DNA of 18,436 nt from JAKFEW01 sp036675505 (GCA_036675505.1 JAKFEW010000128.1:1-18436), one strand, 5' to 3'; counted from the first letter of the stretch, positions 6,017 through 14,540 are shown. Notes: generated from the sequence alone by a model not told the origin. A program made the numbers and translations.

Positions 6017-7534
6017 ATGAACGTTCACGTCAAAACAGGCAAGCTCGCTGACCTCGCTGCCGAGGGCCTGGTGGTGGGCGTCTACGAGGGTGAGCAGGCG
6101 CCCGTGGGCCTGGCGGCGGAGGTCGACGGCGCGATCGGCGGCGTGATCGCGGCCGTGCTCAAGGCAGGCGATTTCAAGGGCAAGGCCAACTCGACGATCG
6201 TGTTGCATGCGCCCGCCAACCAGCTGAAGCGCGTCGCGCTGGTCGGCCTGGGCAAGCCCGGCGAGGCCACGCTCGAGACGCTGCGCCAGGCGGCCGGAAA
6301 GGGCACCACGGCCCTGCGCGACCTCAACGTGAAGGCCGTGACGGTCGGCCTCTTGGCCGAGGCCCAGCGCGGCTGGAAGGCCGGCGGCGAGGCGTACGAC
6401 GCCCGTCAGGCGGCCCAGGCGGTCGCCGAGGGCTCGCTGCTCTCGCTCTTCCAGATGAACGATTACCGCACGCGCGACCGCGACGAGCTCAAGAGCGTCG
6501 ACCAGGTCACCTTCTGGGCCGCGGACGGCGAAGACGCCCTCAAGGCCGGCGTCGAGGCGGCGCAGGTGATCACGGACGCGATCACGCTCGCGCGCGAGCT
6601 GATCGTGCACCCGAGCAACTTCGCCACCGCCACCCACATGGCGGAAGTGGCCGTGAAGGCCGGCAAGGCGGCCGGCTTCGACGTCACGGTCTTCGAGAAG
6701 GCCGACCTCGAGCGGATGAAGATGGGCGGGATCCTGGCCGTGAACCAGGGCAGCGTCGAGCCGCCCAAGTTCATCGTGATGGAGTACCACGGCGGCGCCA
6801 AGGGCGAGGCGCCCATCGCGATCGTCGGCAAGGGCATCACCTTCGACACCGGCGGCATCTCGATCAAGCCCGGCGAGGGCATGGACAAGATGAAGTACGA
6901 CATGGCCGGCGGCGCCGCGGCGATCGCGATCATGATCGCGGCGGCCCGCCTGGGCGTGAAGAAGAACCTGGTCGGCCTGGTGCCGGCCACCGACAACATG
7001 CCCAGCGGCTCGGCCTTCAAGCCGGGCGACATCTTCACGTCCTACAACGGGATGACGGTCGAGGTGCTGAACACGGACGCCGAAGGCCGCATGGTCCTCT
7101 GCGACGCGATCGCCTACGCGATCAAGGACAAGAAGGCCGCGGCGGTCATCGACATGGCGACGCTGACCGGCGCCTGCGTGATCGCGCTGGGCACCGAGGC
7201 GGTGGGCGTGCTGGGCAACAACCAGGGCCTCGTCGACCAGCTCCTCAAGTCCGGCGACAAGACCGGCGACCGCGGCTGGCAGATGCCGCTCTGGAAGGAA
7301 TACAACGAGCTCCTGCGCTCGGACATCGCGGACATGAAGAACATCGGCGGCCGCGAGGCCGGCACGATCACCGCGGCCTGCTTCCTGCAGCGCTTCGCGG
7401 GCGACACCCCCTGGTGCCACCTCGACATCGCGGGCACCGCCTGGACCGAGAAGGAAAAGCCCTACCGCCCCAAGGGCCCCACCGGCGTCCCGGTCCGCAT
7501 GGTCCTCGACACCATTCAGAACTGGCCGCTTTAA
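6017..7534 (+). CDS. pepA: Leucyl aminopeptidase, M17 family (cytosol aminopeptidase)
   Basis: A 505-aa protein of normal PepA length. The C-terminal catalytic domain has every key residue: metal ligands Lys272 and Asp277 in GKGITFDTGG, Asp295 in KYDMAGG, Asp354 and Glu356 in the signature NTDAEGRMVL, and catalytic Lys284 and Arg358. This offset of two from E. coli PepA suggests no large insertions before the active site. The N-terminal half (residues 1 to about 180) is the variable macrodomain-like region. The enzyme removes N-terminal residues from peptides in the cytosol as a hexamer with two metal ions per subunit. AGAGGA lies about 6 nt before ATG 6017. It is preceded by a 68-nt gap, so it may have its own promoter, but no box stands out. 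Confidence 0.95.
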   Translation: MNVHVKTGKLADLAAEGLVVGVYEGEQAPVGLAAEVDGAIGGVIAAVLKAGDFKGKANSTIVLHAPANQLKRVALVGLGKPGEATLETLRQAAGKGTTALRDLNVKAVTVGLLAEAQRGWKAGGEAYDARQAAQAVAEGSLLSLFQMNDYRTRDRDELKSVDQVTFWAADGEDALKAGVEAAQVITDAITLARELIVHPSNFATATHMAEVAVKAGKAAGFDVTVFEKADLERMKMGGILAVNQGSVEPPKFIVMEYHGGAKGEAPIAIVGKGITFDTGGISIKPGEGMDKMKYDMAGGAAAIAIMIAAARLGVKKNLVGLVPATDNMPSGSAFKPGDIFTSYNGMTVEVLNTDAEGRMVLCDAIAYAIKDKKAAAVIDMATLTGACVIALGTEAVGVLGNNQGLVDQLLKSGDKTGDRGWQMPLWKEYNELLRSDIADMKNIGGREAGTITAACFLQRFAGDTPWCHLDIAGTAWTEKEKPYRPKGPTGVPVRMVLDTIQNWPL

Positions 7535-7555
7535 CCTCGCGCCGCCCAGCGCGGG

Positions 7556-7561
7556 TATATT
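7556..7561 (+). promoter_or_regulatory. -10 box for the kinase/diguanylate cyclase gene, likely leaderless
   Basis: TATATT, preceded by GCGGG, ends 7 nt before the ATG at 7569. The seven bases between are GCGCGGG, with no AGGAG-type site. This predicts a transcript beginning at or beside the start codon. No clear -35 is seen in the 22-nt gap after pepA. Confidence 0.5.
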
Positions 7562-7568
7562 GCGCGGG

Positions 7569-10500
7569 ATGACCGAGCAACTGCAAGACCTGGGCGGCCG
7601 CTACCGCATCGTCGAGACCCTCGGCGAGGGCGGGATGGGCGTGGTGTACCTCGCGGAGGACACCACGGCCGGGCGGCGCGTGGCGCTCAAGGTGATGGGG
7701 AAAGCCCTCACCGACGGGGCGGCGGGCGAGGACAACCTGCTGCGGTTCAAGCAGGAGTTCCGGATCATGGCGCGCCTGCGCCACCCGAACACCTGTGAGG
7801 TGTACGACTTCGGCGTGCTGCCCGACGGGCGGCCCTACCTCACGATGGAGGTGGTACCCGGCCGCGGGCTCGACGAGCTGATTCCGTTGCCGCCCGACCA
7901 GCTGATGGACGTGCTCCGCCAGGTCGGCCTCGCGCTCGGCTACATCCACCAGCAGGGCTTCGTCCACCTCGACCTCAAGCCCGACAACATCCGGGTGCGG
8001 GAGGACGGGGTCGTCAAGCTGATGGACTTCGGCCTGATGGAGGTCGCGGGCCAGGCGCTCGACGCCGTGCGCGGCACGCTCATGTACCTCGCCCCCGAGG
8101 TCGCGAAGCAGGACCGCGTCGACCAGCGCTCGGACATCTACTCGCTGGGTGCGGTCACCTATCACCTGGTGACGGGGCGCCCCCCGTTCGAGGGTGCCAC
8201 CCCGCTGCAATACCTGCGCGCGCACCTGATGGACACGCCGCGCGCCCCGCGCGAGCTGACCGCCGGCATCCCGCTGGCGCTCGAGTCCGCGATCCTGAAG
8301 ATGCTGGCCAAGGAGCCCGTCGCGCGCTTCCAGTCCACCGCCGACGTGCTCATGGCGCTCGGCATCGAGGTGGACGAGGGCCTGGGGGCGGCCCTGCTCG
8401 AGAGCGCCTTCGTCGGCCGTCAGGGCGAGCTCGCGCGCCTGACCGACGGGCTCATGGAGGTGAAAGGCAAGCGGCCCGGCCGCGTGCTCTGGCTCACAGG
8501 CGACGCCGGCATCGGCAAGAGCCGGCTCGTTTCGGAGTTCCGCGTCCAGGTGCTGCTCGAAGAGGTGCCCTTTCTCACCGGCCGCTGCAGCGAGCAGGCC
8601 TCGCCGTACGGCCCCTTCATCGACGTGCTGAAGGGCGCCCTGCCGCTGGCCCGCGAGCGGGCGGCGGCGGCGCTCTACGAGCACGCGCCGCTGCTGTCGA
8701 AGCTCCTGCCGGAGCTGGCCGACGGTCGGCCGGTGCCGGCGCTCGAGCCGGATCAGGAGAAGATCCTGCTCCAGACCGCCTTCACCGCCTTGATCCTCGG
8801 CATCGCCGAAGGCGGCGCCGTGCTCGTGCTGGACGACTGGCACCTGGCCGACCCGCTCTCGCTCGACGCCCTCACCTACCTCCTGCGCCAGGCCGAGGGC
8901 GCCCCGCTGCTCGTGCTCGCGACCGGCCGGTCGGGCGGCGAGACCCGCGGCACCGTGCTGGCGCTCGCGCCCCTCACCGCCGCCGAGGCCGCCGCGATGG
9001 CGGCCAGCATGCTGGGCGTCGAAGCCCTTCCGGGCCAGCTCGCTGCCCAGCTCCACGAGGTGTCCGACGGCGTGCCGCAGGTGCTCGCGGCCTTGCTCGA
9101 CCACCTGCTGCGGATCGGCACGCTCGGCAAGTCGCGCGGGCGCTGGCAGCTGCCGGAGCGCATCGCCGCCGACGACCTGCCGGCCGGCGTGGGCGACATG
9201 CTGCTTTCGCGCCTCGCCGCGCTCTCGCCGGCGGCCCGCCAGGTCGCCGAGTTCGCCGCGATCTTCGAGGGCGCCTTCACGCTGCACGACGCCAAGGTCC
9301 TGCTCGGCGTCGCGGACGAGGCGCTCTTCGACGCCCTCGACGAGCTGCTGCAGGCGCGCGTGCTCGACGTGTCCGGACACCTCTACAGCGTGGCGCAGGC
9401 GGCGCTGCGCCAGGCGCTGTACGCCCGTGTGCCCGCCGAGCAGCTGCTCGAGAGCCATACGGCGATCGCCGGCTACCTCGAAGGCCGCCTGCCGGCCGGC
9501 GACGCCACGCTCGCCGAGGTCACGGCGGTCGCGCAGCACCACCTGCGCGGCACCGAGGCCCGCCGGGCCGTGCGCTGGGCCCTGGTCGCGGCGCAGCGCA
9601 ACCTCGAGGTGATCGCCTCGGGCACCGCCCGCGCGCTGCTCGAGGCCGGCCTCGCGCGCCAGGACGACCTCGAGCCCCACGAGCGCACGCCCGCGGTGCG
9701 GCTGGATTACTTCAACGCCCTCGCCACCGCCTGCCACTGGCAGCACGACATCGAGCGCGCCAAGACGCTGGTCGACGAGGCCCTGCCGCTCGCCGAGCCG
9801 CTCAACGACAAGCCGCGCCTGCTCGAGCTGCTGGTCACCGCCGGCAAGAACGCCTCGCTGCGCGCGCGCAACAAGGAGTCCGCCGAGTGGCTCGAACGCG
9901 CCGTCGCGCTGGCCGACGAGCTCGGCGTCGAGCGGACCGGCGCCCGCGCGCGCGTGAACCTCGGCCGCAATTACTTCTTCCTCGGCGCCCACGGCCGCGC
10001 CCGCGAGGTCTTCGAGCAGGCGGTCGCCCAGGCGCGCACAGCGGACCTGCCGGGTTGGCACGCCTCGGCGCTGGCCTTCCTCGGCTACCTGCGCGTGCTC
10101 GCGGGCCCCTCGCAGCGCGACCGCGGCTTCGCCGACCTCGCCGAGGCCGTCGCGATCCAGGAACGCGTGGGCGACAAGGGCGGCGTCGGCTACAGCTGCA
10201 ACCTGATGTTCGAGGTGCAGCTCACCGCCGGCAAGCTGCGCGAGGCCGAGGCCTCGGCGCTGCGCAACGCGGAGATCGCCCACGAGCTCGGCATCGCCGA
10301 CGACCACACGATCGCCCTGCTGAACCACGCGATCGTCTGCCTCGAGCTCGGCGACCTGGCGCGGGCCACGGCGAGCGGCGAGCGCTGCGAGCGGCTCGCG
10401 GAGCAGCGCAAGCACGCCGTGGCGCTGCCGATCGTGCGCGCGGTGCTCGGGCTGGTGCGCGTGCTGGCCGGCGAGCTGCGCGAGGGCCTGGCCCAGCTGA

Positions 10501-12446
10501 CGGCGGCCGAGGCGCTCGCCCGCGAGACCAGCCAGTACGTCTTCTCGATCGTCGAGCCGATCGCGATCGACGCCTACCTGCACGCCGGCCGGCTGCCTGC
10601 CGCGCTCAACGCCGCGCAGGAGCTGCAGTTCCTGCTGCGCTCGCAGGAGAGCCAGGAAGGCCAGATCCGCCTCTGGGCGCAGCTCGCCGAGATTCACGGC
10701 CGCATGGGCCAGACCGAGATGGCCGAGGAGTTCGCGGACCGCGCGGTCGAAGGCGGCCTCGAGCTCGACGCCAAGGGCCTGGTGGTGCGGGCGCTCGCCG
10801 CGCGCGCCTGGCTCGCGCGGCAGGCCGGCCACCTCGATCACGCGCGCAAGCTCGGCGAGCGCGCGGCGAGCATGGCCCAGCTGGTCGGCGGACGGTTGCT
10901 CGCGGCGATCGCCACCGCCGAGCTCGCCGAGGCCTGCCTCGCCAAGGGCGACCCCACGGCCACCCAGCACTTCCAGGCCCTGCAGACGGTCGCCGACCAG
11001 ATGGGCACGCCGCTCTGGCGCGCGCACGCGCTGTACGGCCAATCCGCGGTCGCGGGCGTGGGCGAGGGGGCGATCGCGATGCTGATCGAAGCGCAGAAGA
11101 TCCTGCGCGGCCTGGCCTGCGATCTCGAGGACGCCGACGCGCGCGCCTTCCTCGAGCAGCCCGGCCACCGCCGCATCCTCGAGAAGATCCCGGGCATGCG
11201 CGAGGGCGCGGCCACCTCGCCCGAGGCCAGCGAGCTGACCTTCGAGCGGTTGCAGCGCGTGAACGTGGAGCTGCAGAGCGTGGCCGGCCAGTACGGCCTG
11301 CTGTTCAAGGAATGGACGACCAAGAGCGACCAGCTCGAGAAGATCAACGACCTCGTGCGGAAGATCAACGAAACGCTGGTGATCGAGGCGGTGCTCGACC
11401 AGGTCGTGCTGCTGACCCTCGACATCACCAAGGCCGAGCGCGGCGTCGTCTTCCTGATCGACAACGCCTGCGGCCCCGACGACACGCCCTACGGCGCCCA
11501 GGATCAGCCGGATGGCGGCGTGCTGGTGCCCAAGGCCTCCTTCAACCAGTTCGGCCGGCCGATCCCGCACGAGCGCTGCTCGATGTCGGTCTGCCAGCGC
11601 GTGATCGCGACCGGCCAGGCGCTCGCCGTGATGGACGCCTCGACGGACGAGGTGTTGCAGGCCAGCAAGTCGATCGCGGCGCTGAACCTGCGCACGGTCA
11701 TGTGCGTGCCGCTCCAGGCCAAGGGCAAGACGCTCGGCGTGATGTACGTCGACAGCCAGGCCGTGGTCACGACCTTCACGGAGAAGGACCTCGAGCTGCT
11801 CCGCGTGATCGCGGGCCATGCGGCCGTCGCGATCGAGAACGCCATGCTGTATGCGGCGCTCAACAAGCGCGCCGCGGAGGTGGAGCGCGCGCTCGAGCAA
11901 TACCGCAAGGCGGACTACGAGGCGGCCACCGACGTGCTGACCGGCCTGCGCAACCGGCGCTTCTTCCAGGAGCAGGCGGCCCGCGAGCTCGACATCTGCC
12001 GGCGCTACAACCGCCAGATGGCCGTGCTCATGATCGACGTGGATCACTTCAAGGCCTTCAACGACACCCACGGCCACGCGGTGGGCGACGACGTGCTGCG
12101 CGCGATGGGCCGCGTGCTGGCCGCCAGCGTGCGGGCGGTCGACCTGCCGGCGCGCTACGGCGGCGAGGAGTTCGTCGTGCTATGCCCGGACACCGACGCC
12201 GCCGGCGCTTCGCTGGTGGCCGAGCGCATCCGCAAGGCGATCGCCGCTGTGAAGTTGGGCGAGTCGGAGGGCCGCGCGATCCGCCCGGTGACCTGCTCGA
12301 TCGGCGTGTCGGCCTTCCAGAGCGGCGATCTCGACCTCAGCGAGCTGATCGACAGGGCCGACGCGGCGCTCTACGCCGCCAAGGCCGCCGGGCGCGACCA
12401 GTGGCAGGTGTGGACCGCCGAACCCAGCGAGGCCCCGCTCGCTTGA
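7569..12446 (+). CDS. Ser/Thr protein kinase - AAA ATPase - TPR - GAF - GGDEF (diguanylate cyclase) fusion
   Basis: A 1625-aa soluble protein. Residues 12 to about 270 are a Hanks-type kinase: GEGGMG at 19-24, Lys41 in VALKV, catalytic loop HLDLKPDN with Asp135, DFG at 153-155 and APE at 175-177. The residue before the catalytic Asp is Leu134 instead of Arg, making it a non-RD kinase. Residues about 280-520 are a STAND-like ATPase with Walker A GDAGIGKS (311-318) and Walker B VLVLDD (418-423), then a winged-helix-like segment. About 650-1190 is helical and TPR-like. A coiled coil at about 1219-1260 leads to a GAF domain (about 1262-1430). The last 170 residues are a GGDEF domain with active-site GGEEF (1531-1535) and inhibitory-site RAVD (1522-1525), so it should make c-di-GMP with product control. 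It resembles cyanobacterial kinase-AAA-GAF-histidine kinase proteins with the output swapped. The TTG at 7560 would add three residues inside the -10 box and was rejected. Confidence 0.9.
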   Translation: MTEQLQDLGGRYRIVETLGEGGMGVVYLAEDTTAGRRVALKVMGKALTDGAAGEDNLLRFKQEFRIMARLRHPNTCEVYDFGVLPDGRPYLTMEVVPGRGLDELIPLPPDQLMDVLRQVGLALGYIHQQGFVHLDLKPDNIRVREDGVVKLMDFGLMEVAGQALDAVRGTLMYLAPEVAKQDRVDQRSDIYSLGAVTYHLVTGRPPFEGATPLQYLRAHLMDTPRAPRELTAGIPLALESAILKMLAKEPVARFQSTADVLMALGIEVDEGLGAALLESAFVGRQGELARLTDGLMEVKGKRPGRVLWLTGDAGIGKSRLVSEFRVQVLLEEVPFLTGRCSEQASPYGPFIDVLKGALPLARERAAAALYEHAPLLSKLLPELADGRPVPALEPDQEKILLQTAFTALILGIAEGGAVLVLDDWHLADPLSLDALTYLLRQAEGAPLLVLATGRSGGETRGTVLALAPLTAAEAAAMAASMLGVEALPGQLAAQLHEVSDGVPQVLAALLDHLLRIGTLGKSRGRWQLPERIAADDLPAGVGDMLLSRLAALSPAARQVAEFAAIFEGAFTLHDAKVLLGVADEALFDALDELLQARVLDVSGHLYSVAQAALRQALYARVPAEQLLESHTAIAGYLEGRLPAGDATLAEVTAVAQHHLRGTEARRAVRWALVAAQRNLEVIASGTARALLEAGLARQDDLEPHERTPAVRLDYFNALATACHWQHDIERAKTLVDEALPLAEPLNDKPRLLELLVTAGKNASLRARNKESAEWLERAVALADELGVERTGARARVNLGRNYFFLGAHGRAREVFEQAVAQARTADLPGWHASALAFLGYLRVLAGPSQRDRGFADLAEAVAIQERVGDKGGVGYSCNLMFEVQLTAGKLREAEASALRNAEIAHELGIADDHTIALLNHAIVCLELGDLARATASGERCERLAEQRKHAVALPIVRAVLGLVRVLAGELREGLAQLTAAEALARETSQYVFSIVEPIAIDAYLHAGRLPAALNAAQELQFLLRSQESQEGQIRLWAQLAEIHGRMGQTEMAEEFADRAVEGGLELDAKGLVVRALAARAWLARQAGHLDHARKLGERAASMAQLVGGRLLAAIATAELAEACLAKGDPTATQHFQALQTVADQMGTPLWRAHALYGQSAVAGVGEGAIAMLIEAQKILRGLACDLEDADARAFLEQPGHRRILEKIPGMREGAATSPEASELTFERLQRVNVELQSVAGQYGLLFKEWTTKSDQLEKINDLVRKINETLVIEAVLDQVVLLTLDITKAERGVVFLIDNACGPDDTPYGAQDQPDGGVLVPKASFNQFGRPIPHERCSMSVCQRVIATGQALAVMDASTDEVLQASKSIAALNLRTVMCVPLQAKGKTLGVMYVDSQAVVTTFTEKDLELLRVIAGHAAVAIENAMLYAALNKRAAEVERALEQYRKADYEAATDVLTGLRNRRFFQEQAARELDICRRYNRQMAVLMIDVDHFKAFNDTHGHAVGDDVLRAMGRVLAASVRAVDLPARYGGEEFVVLCPDTDAAGASLVAERIRKAIAAVKLGESEGRAIRPVTCSIGVSAFQSGDLDLSELIDRADAALYAAKAAGRDQWQVWTAEPSEAPLA

Positions 12447-13510
12447 GCAAGCTCGACCGGCTCCAGCGGCTCGACCTGCTGGGCGCCGTGCCGCCGCCGC
12501 CCCAGGCGCCGGCGGTGGCCGTGAGGCTCGACGAGCCCGAGAGCCCGCTCGACTGGCCGGCCGACCTCAAGGCCGACTGGCTCCAGGCGTTCGGCGGCCT
12601 GGCCTGGCACCGCCGCCCGCCCGGCCACCTGGATTTGCGCAGGGCGATCGCCGCCGAGGTGGGCCTCGGCCCCGACAACGTGGCGCTCGGCCCCGGCGCC
12701 GAGGCCGTGCTGGCCGCCGTGCTCACCGCCTGGGGCCTGCGCGGCACGGTGGTCTACCCGGTGCCCACCACGCCGACTTACGCCCGCGTGGCCCAGGCGC
12801 TCGGCATCACGCCCGTCGCCGTCATGCTGCGCGCCGACTTCTCGCTGCCGGTCGAGCAGGTGGTCGCTGTGGCGCGCCAGCAGAACGCCGCCGTCGTGCT
12901 GATCGGCAGCCCGAACGACCCGACCGGCACGCTCGTGGCGCGCGACGAGATCCTGACGATCGCCCGCGCGACCGACGCGCTGGTGGTGGTTGACGAGTCC
13001 TACATCGAGTATTCGGGCCTCTCGATCGCCGATGCCCTGCCGGACCACGACAACCTGGCGGTGCTGCGCGGCCTGGGTCACGCCTGGCGCTCGGCGGCGT
13101 TCCGCCTGGCCTGGCTGCTCGGGCACCCGCGCGTGATCGGCGAGATCGCCAAGGTGCCGCTCGCCGACGCCGTCGGCGCGCCGGCGCTGCTCGCCGGCCA
13201 GTTCTGCCTGGCCTGGCGCGATCGCCTGGGGCCGGCGCTCGACGAGGTGGCCCACGCCCGCGAGGCCCTGCGCGCCGCGCTCGCCGCGGTACGCGGCGTG
13301 GTGACCTGGCCGAGCGTCGCCAACTTCGTGCTGGTCGGCACGACGCTTGACGGCGAGGACCTCGCGCGGCGGCTGCTCGACCGCGGCATCGCCGTGCGGC
13401 CGTTCGACCGGTCGCCGATCAAGAACTGCGTGCGGGTGACGGTGGGGACGGCGGAGGAGAATGCGGCGCTGGTGGCGGCGATGCGCGAGATCTTCGGCGA
13501 CGTGACCTGA
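12443..13510 (+). CDS. HisC-like class I/II aminotransferase fold protein lacking the PLP lysine
   Basis: A 355-aa protein of HisC (histidinol-phosphate aminotransferase) length. Fold markers are present: SPNDPTG with Asn158, VVVDESYIEY with Asp184 and Tyr187, Arg221, and Arg331 in CVRVTVGT. In HisC the PLP-binding Lys lies in LRTLSKAFGLAGLR. The aligned segment here is LRGLGHAWRSAAFR, so residue 213 is His instead of Lys. Without the Schiff-base Lys, normal transamination should not work, although PLP or another ligand might still bind. The reading frame is intact, so it is not an obvious pseudogene. The TTG start overlaps the TGA of the kinase/cyclase gene (TTGA), which implies translational coupling. 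An alternative GTG at 12518 would cut off residues before the HisC-like N-terminus. I infer a pseudoenzyme, perhaps a ligand sensor, rather than a histidine pathway enzyme. Confidence 0.78.
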   Translation: MSKLDRLQRLDLLGAVPPPPQAPAVAVRLDEPESPLDWPADLKADWLQAFGGLAWHRRPPGHLDLRRAIAAEVGLGPDNVALGPGAEAVLAAVLTAWGLRGTVVYPVPTTPTYARVAQALGITPVAVMLRADFSLPVEQVVAVARQQNAAVVLIGSPNDPTGTLVARDEILTIARATDALVVVDESYIEYSGLSIADALPDHDNLAVLRGLGHAWRSAAFRLAWLLGHPRVIGEIAKVPLADAVGAPALLAGQFCLAWRDRLGPALDEVAHAREALRAALAAVRGVVTWPSVANFVLVGTTLDGEDLARRLLDRGIAVRPFDRSPIKNCVRVTVGTAEENAALVAAMREIFGDVT

Positions 13511-13534
13511 GCCAAACCCTTCTCCCTCTCCGGA

Positions 13535-13564
13535 CGGGTGCGCGGGTTTTGAAACCCTGACCCG
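13535..13564. other. Nested inverted repeat between HisC-like and unknown genes
   Basis: An outer arm CGGGT (13535-13539) pairs with ACCCG (13560-13564). Inside it GGGTTT (13544-13549) pairs with AAACCC (13552-13557) around a 2-nt TG loop. It lies 24 nt after the HisC-like stop and just before the -10 box of the next gene, so it may be a terminator lacking a T-run or a protein-binding site. Confidence 0.35.
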
Positions 13565-13580
13565 ACCTCCGCTCCCCGGG

Positions 13581-13586
13581 TATGTT
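13581..13586 (+). promoter_or_regulatory. -10 box for the unknown 315-aa gene, likely leaderless
   Basis: TATGTT, preceded by CCCGGG, ends 6 nt before the GTG start at 13593. The spacer TCTCC TC offers no Shine-Dalgarno match (it is pyrimidine-rich). The layout matches the -10 boxes at 711 and 7556. Confidence 0.45.
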
Positions 13587-13592
13587 CTCCTC

Positions 13593-14540
13593 GTGACGCA
13601 CCCGCCGGAGCCCATCCCCAGCGAGCCCGGAGCCGCCGAGGAGGTCAAGACCCCGACGGCGCCGCTGCCGGAAATCTCCGACGCCTTCCCGGAGGCGCGC
13701 GAAGCCGCGCGCCAGCTCGCCGATGAGCAACCCGAGGAGGCGGCCGAAGGCACGGAGCCGGCCGAGCCCGAGGCCCCGGCCCCGACGGCCGCCCCGCCCC
13801 GTCCGCGGCGCACCGGCGAGGGGCTGCGCGGCTCCGACGAGTTCGTCCGCGCCCGCGCCACCGCCCGGTTGCCCTTCCTCGCCAGTGACCTCCCGACCAC
13901 CGCGGAGGGCGATCCCGAGGCTGAAGAACGGGCCGCGGCGGCGCTGGAACGCCGTTGGGAGGCCCTCATCGCCCAGGTCGAGGACGCCGCGCGGATCGCG
14001 GGCACCGTGCTCGACCCGCTGGAGTCCCGGATCGGCGCCGTGCGCATTGGCCTCGATCTCGCCGCGCGGTCGCCGGCCGATCGCGAGCAACGCATCGCCC
14101 AGCTGCCCCCGGAAATCCACAACCTCCTCCGCGGCCTGGTCGGCCGGGTCCACGACGACGCGTACGTCGCGCGCCGGCTGCAGATCGCGCTCTTCCAGTT
14201 CGGCGACGCGCGGCGGGCCGTCGGCGCGCTGCAGGAGCGGCTCGCGCGCGCCGCCGAGCTGCCGCGCGCCGACGGCATCGCGTTCCTCTCGAAGCTCGAG
14301 GTGCCGAAGGTGAAGGGCAAGCTCTACGTCGTCGCGAACTTCCCGAATGTCTTCCGCGGCGACCCGGTGCTCGGCCGGCTGTTCCCGCCGCGCGGGGCCA
14401 CGGCCCCCACGCCGCCGCCACAGGTCGAGCCGGCGCCCGCCCCGCCGCGGGCCGAGACCGGCCCAAAGGCGGGCACCGCCAACCTCCGTGAGGCCTGGGA
14501 GGCCGTCCGGACCGCGCTGGGCAAGCGGAAGCCCGGCTGA
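13593..14540 (+). CDS. Unknown protein with Pro/Glu-rich ends and a helical core
   Basis: A 315-aa protein with no family I recognise, no signal peptide and no membrane segment. Residues 1 to about 80 are rich in Pro, Ala and Glu and should be disordered. A core of about 95-235 is helix-prone (EERAAAALERRWEALIAQVE, then RRLQIALFQFGDARRAVGAL). It leads into a conserved-looking strand segment LEVPKVKGKLYVVANFPNVF and then a Pro-rich linker and a short basic C-terminal helix ending GKRKPG. The layout suggests an adaptor or scaffold-like protein, but that is only inference. GTG 13593 was chosen because a -10 box lies 6 nt upstream and the coding frame starts right there. The stop TGA forms part of the next -10 box (TGATATCAT). 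Confidence 0.68.
   Translation: MTHPPEPIPSEPGAAEEVKTPTAPLPEISDAFPEAREAARQLADEQPEEAAEGTEPAEPEAPAPTAAPPRPRRTGEGLRGSDEFVRARATARLPFLASDLPTTAEGDPEAEERAAAALERRWEALIAQVEDAARIAGTVLDPLESRIGAVRIGLDLAARSPADREQRIAQLPPEIHNLLRGLVGRVHDDAYVARRLQIALFQFGDARRAVGALQERLARAAELPRADGIAFLSKLEVPKVKGKLYVVANFPNVFRGDPVLGRLFPPRGATAPTPPPQVEPAPAPPRAETGPKAGTANLREAWEAVRTALGKRKPG

Noticed and set aside
5738..7420. 560-codon minus-strand open frame opposite pepA
   Set aside because: A shadow frame of a fully conserved M17 peptidase; composition-driven and without recognisable domains. The 492-codon frame opposite the M3 peptidase (1316-2794) was rejected for the same reason.
7368..12077. 1569-codon open frame on the minus strand opposite the kinase/cyclase gene
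   Set aside because: It is antisense to a protein with clear kinase, ATPase, GAF and GGDEF motifs. Its translation is a low-complexity mix of Arg, His, Leu, Val and Glu without motifs, as expected from high-GC third positions.
9887..12442. Long upstream extension of the HisC-like frame inside the kinase/cyclase gene
   Set aside because: Arg/Pro/Ala-rich out-of-frame translation of the kinase/cyclase coding sequence; real similarity to HisC begins only after the TTG at 12443.
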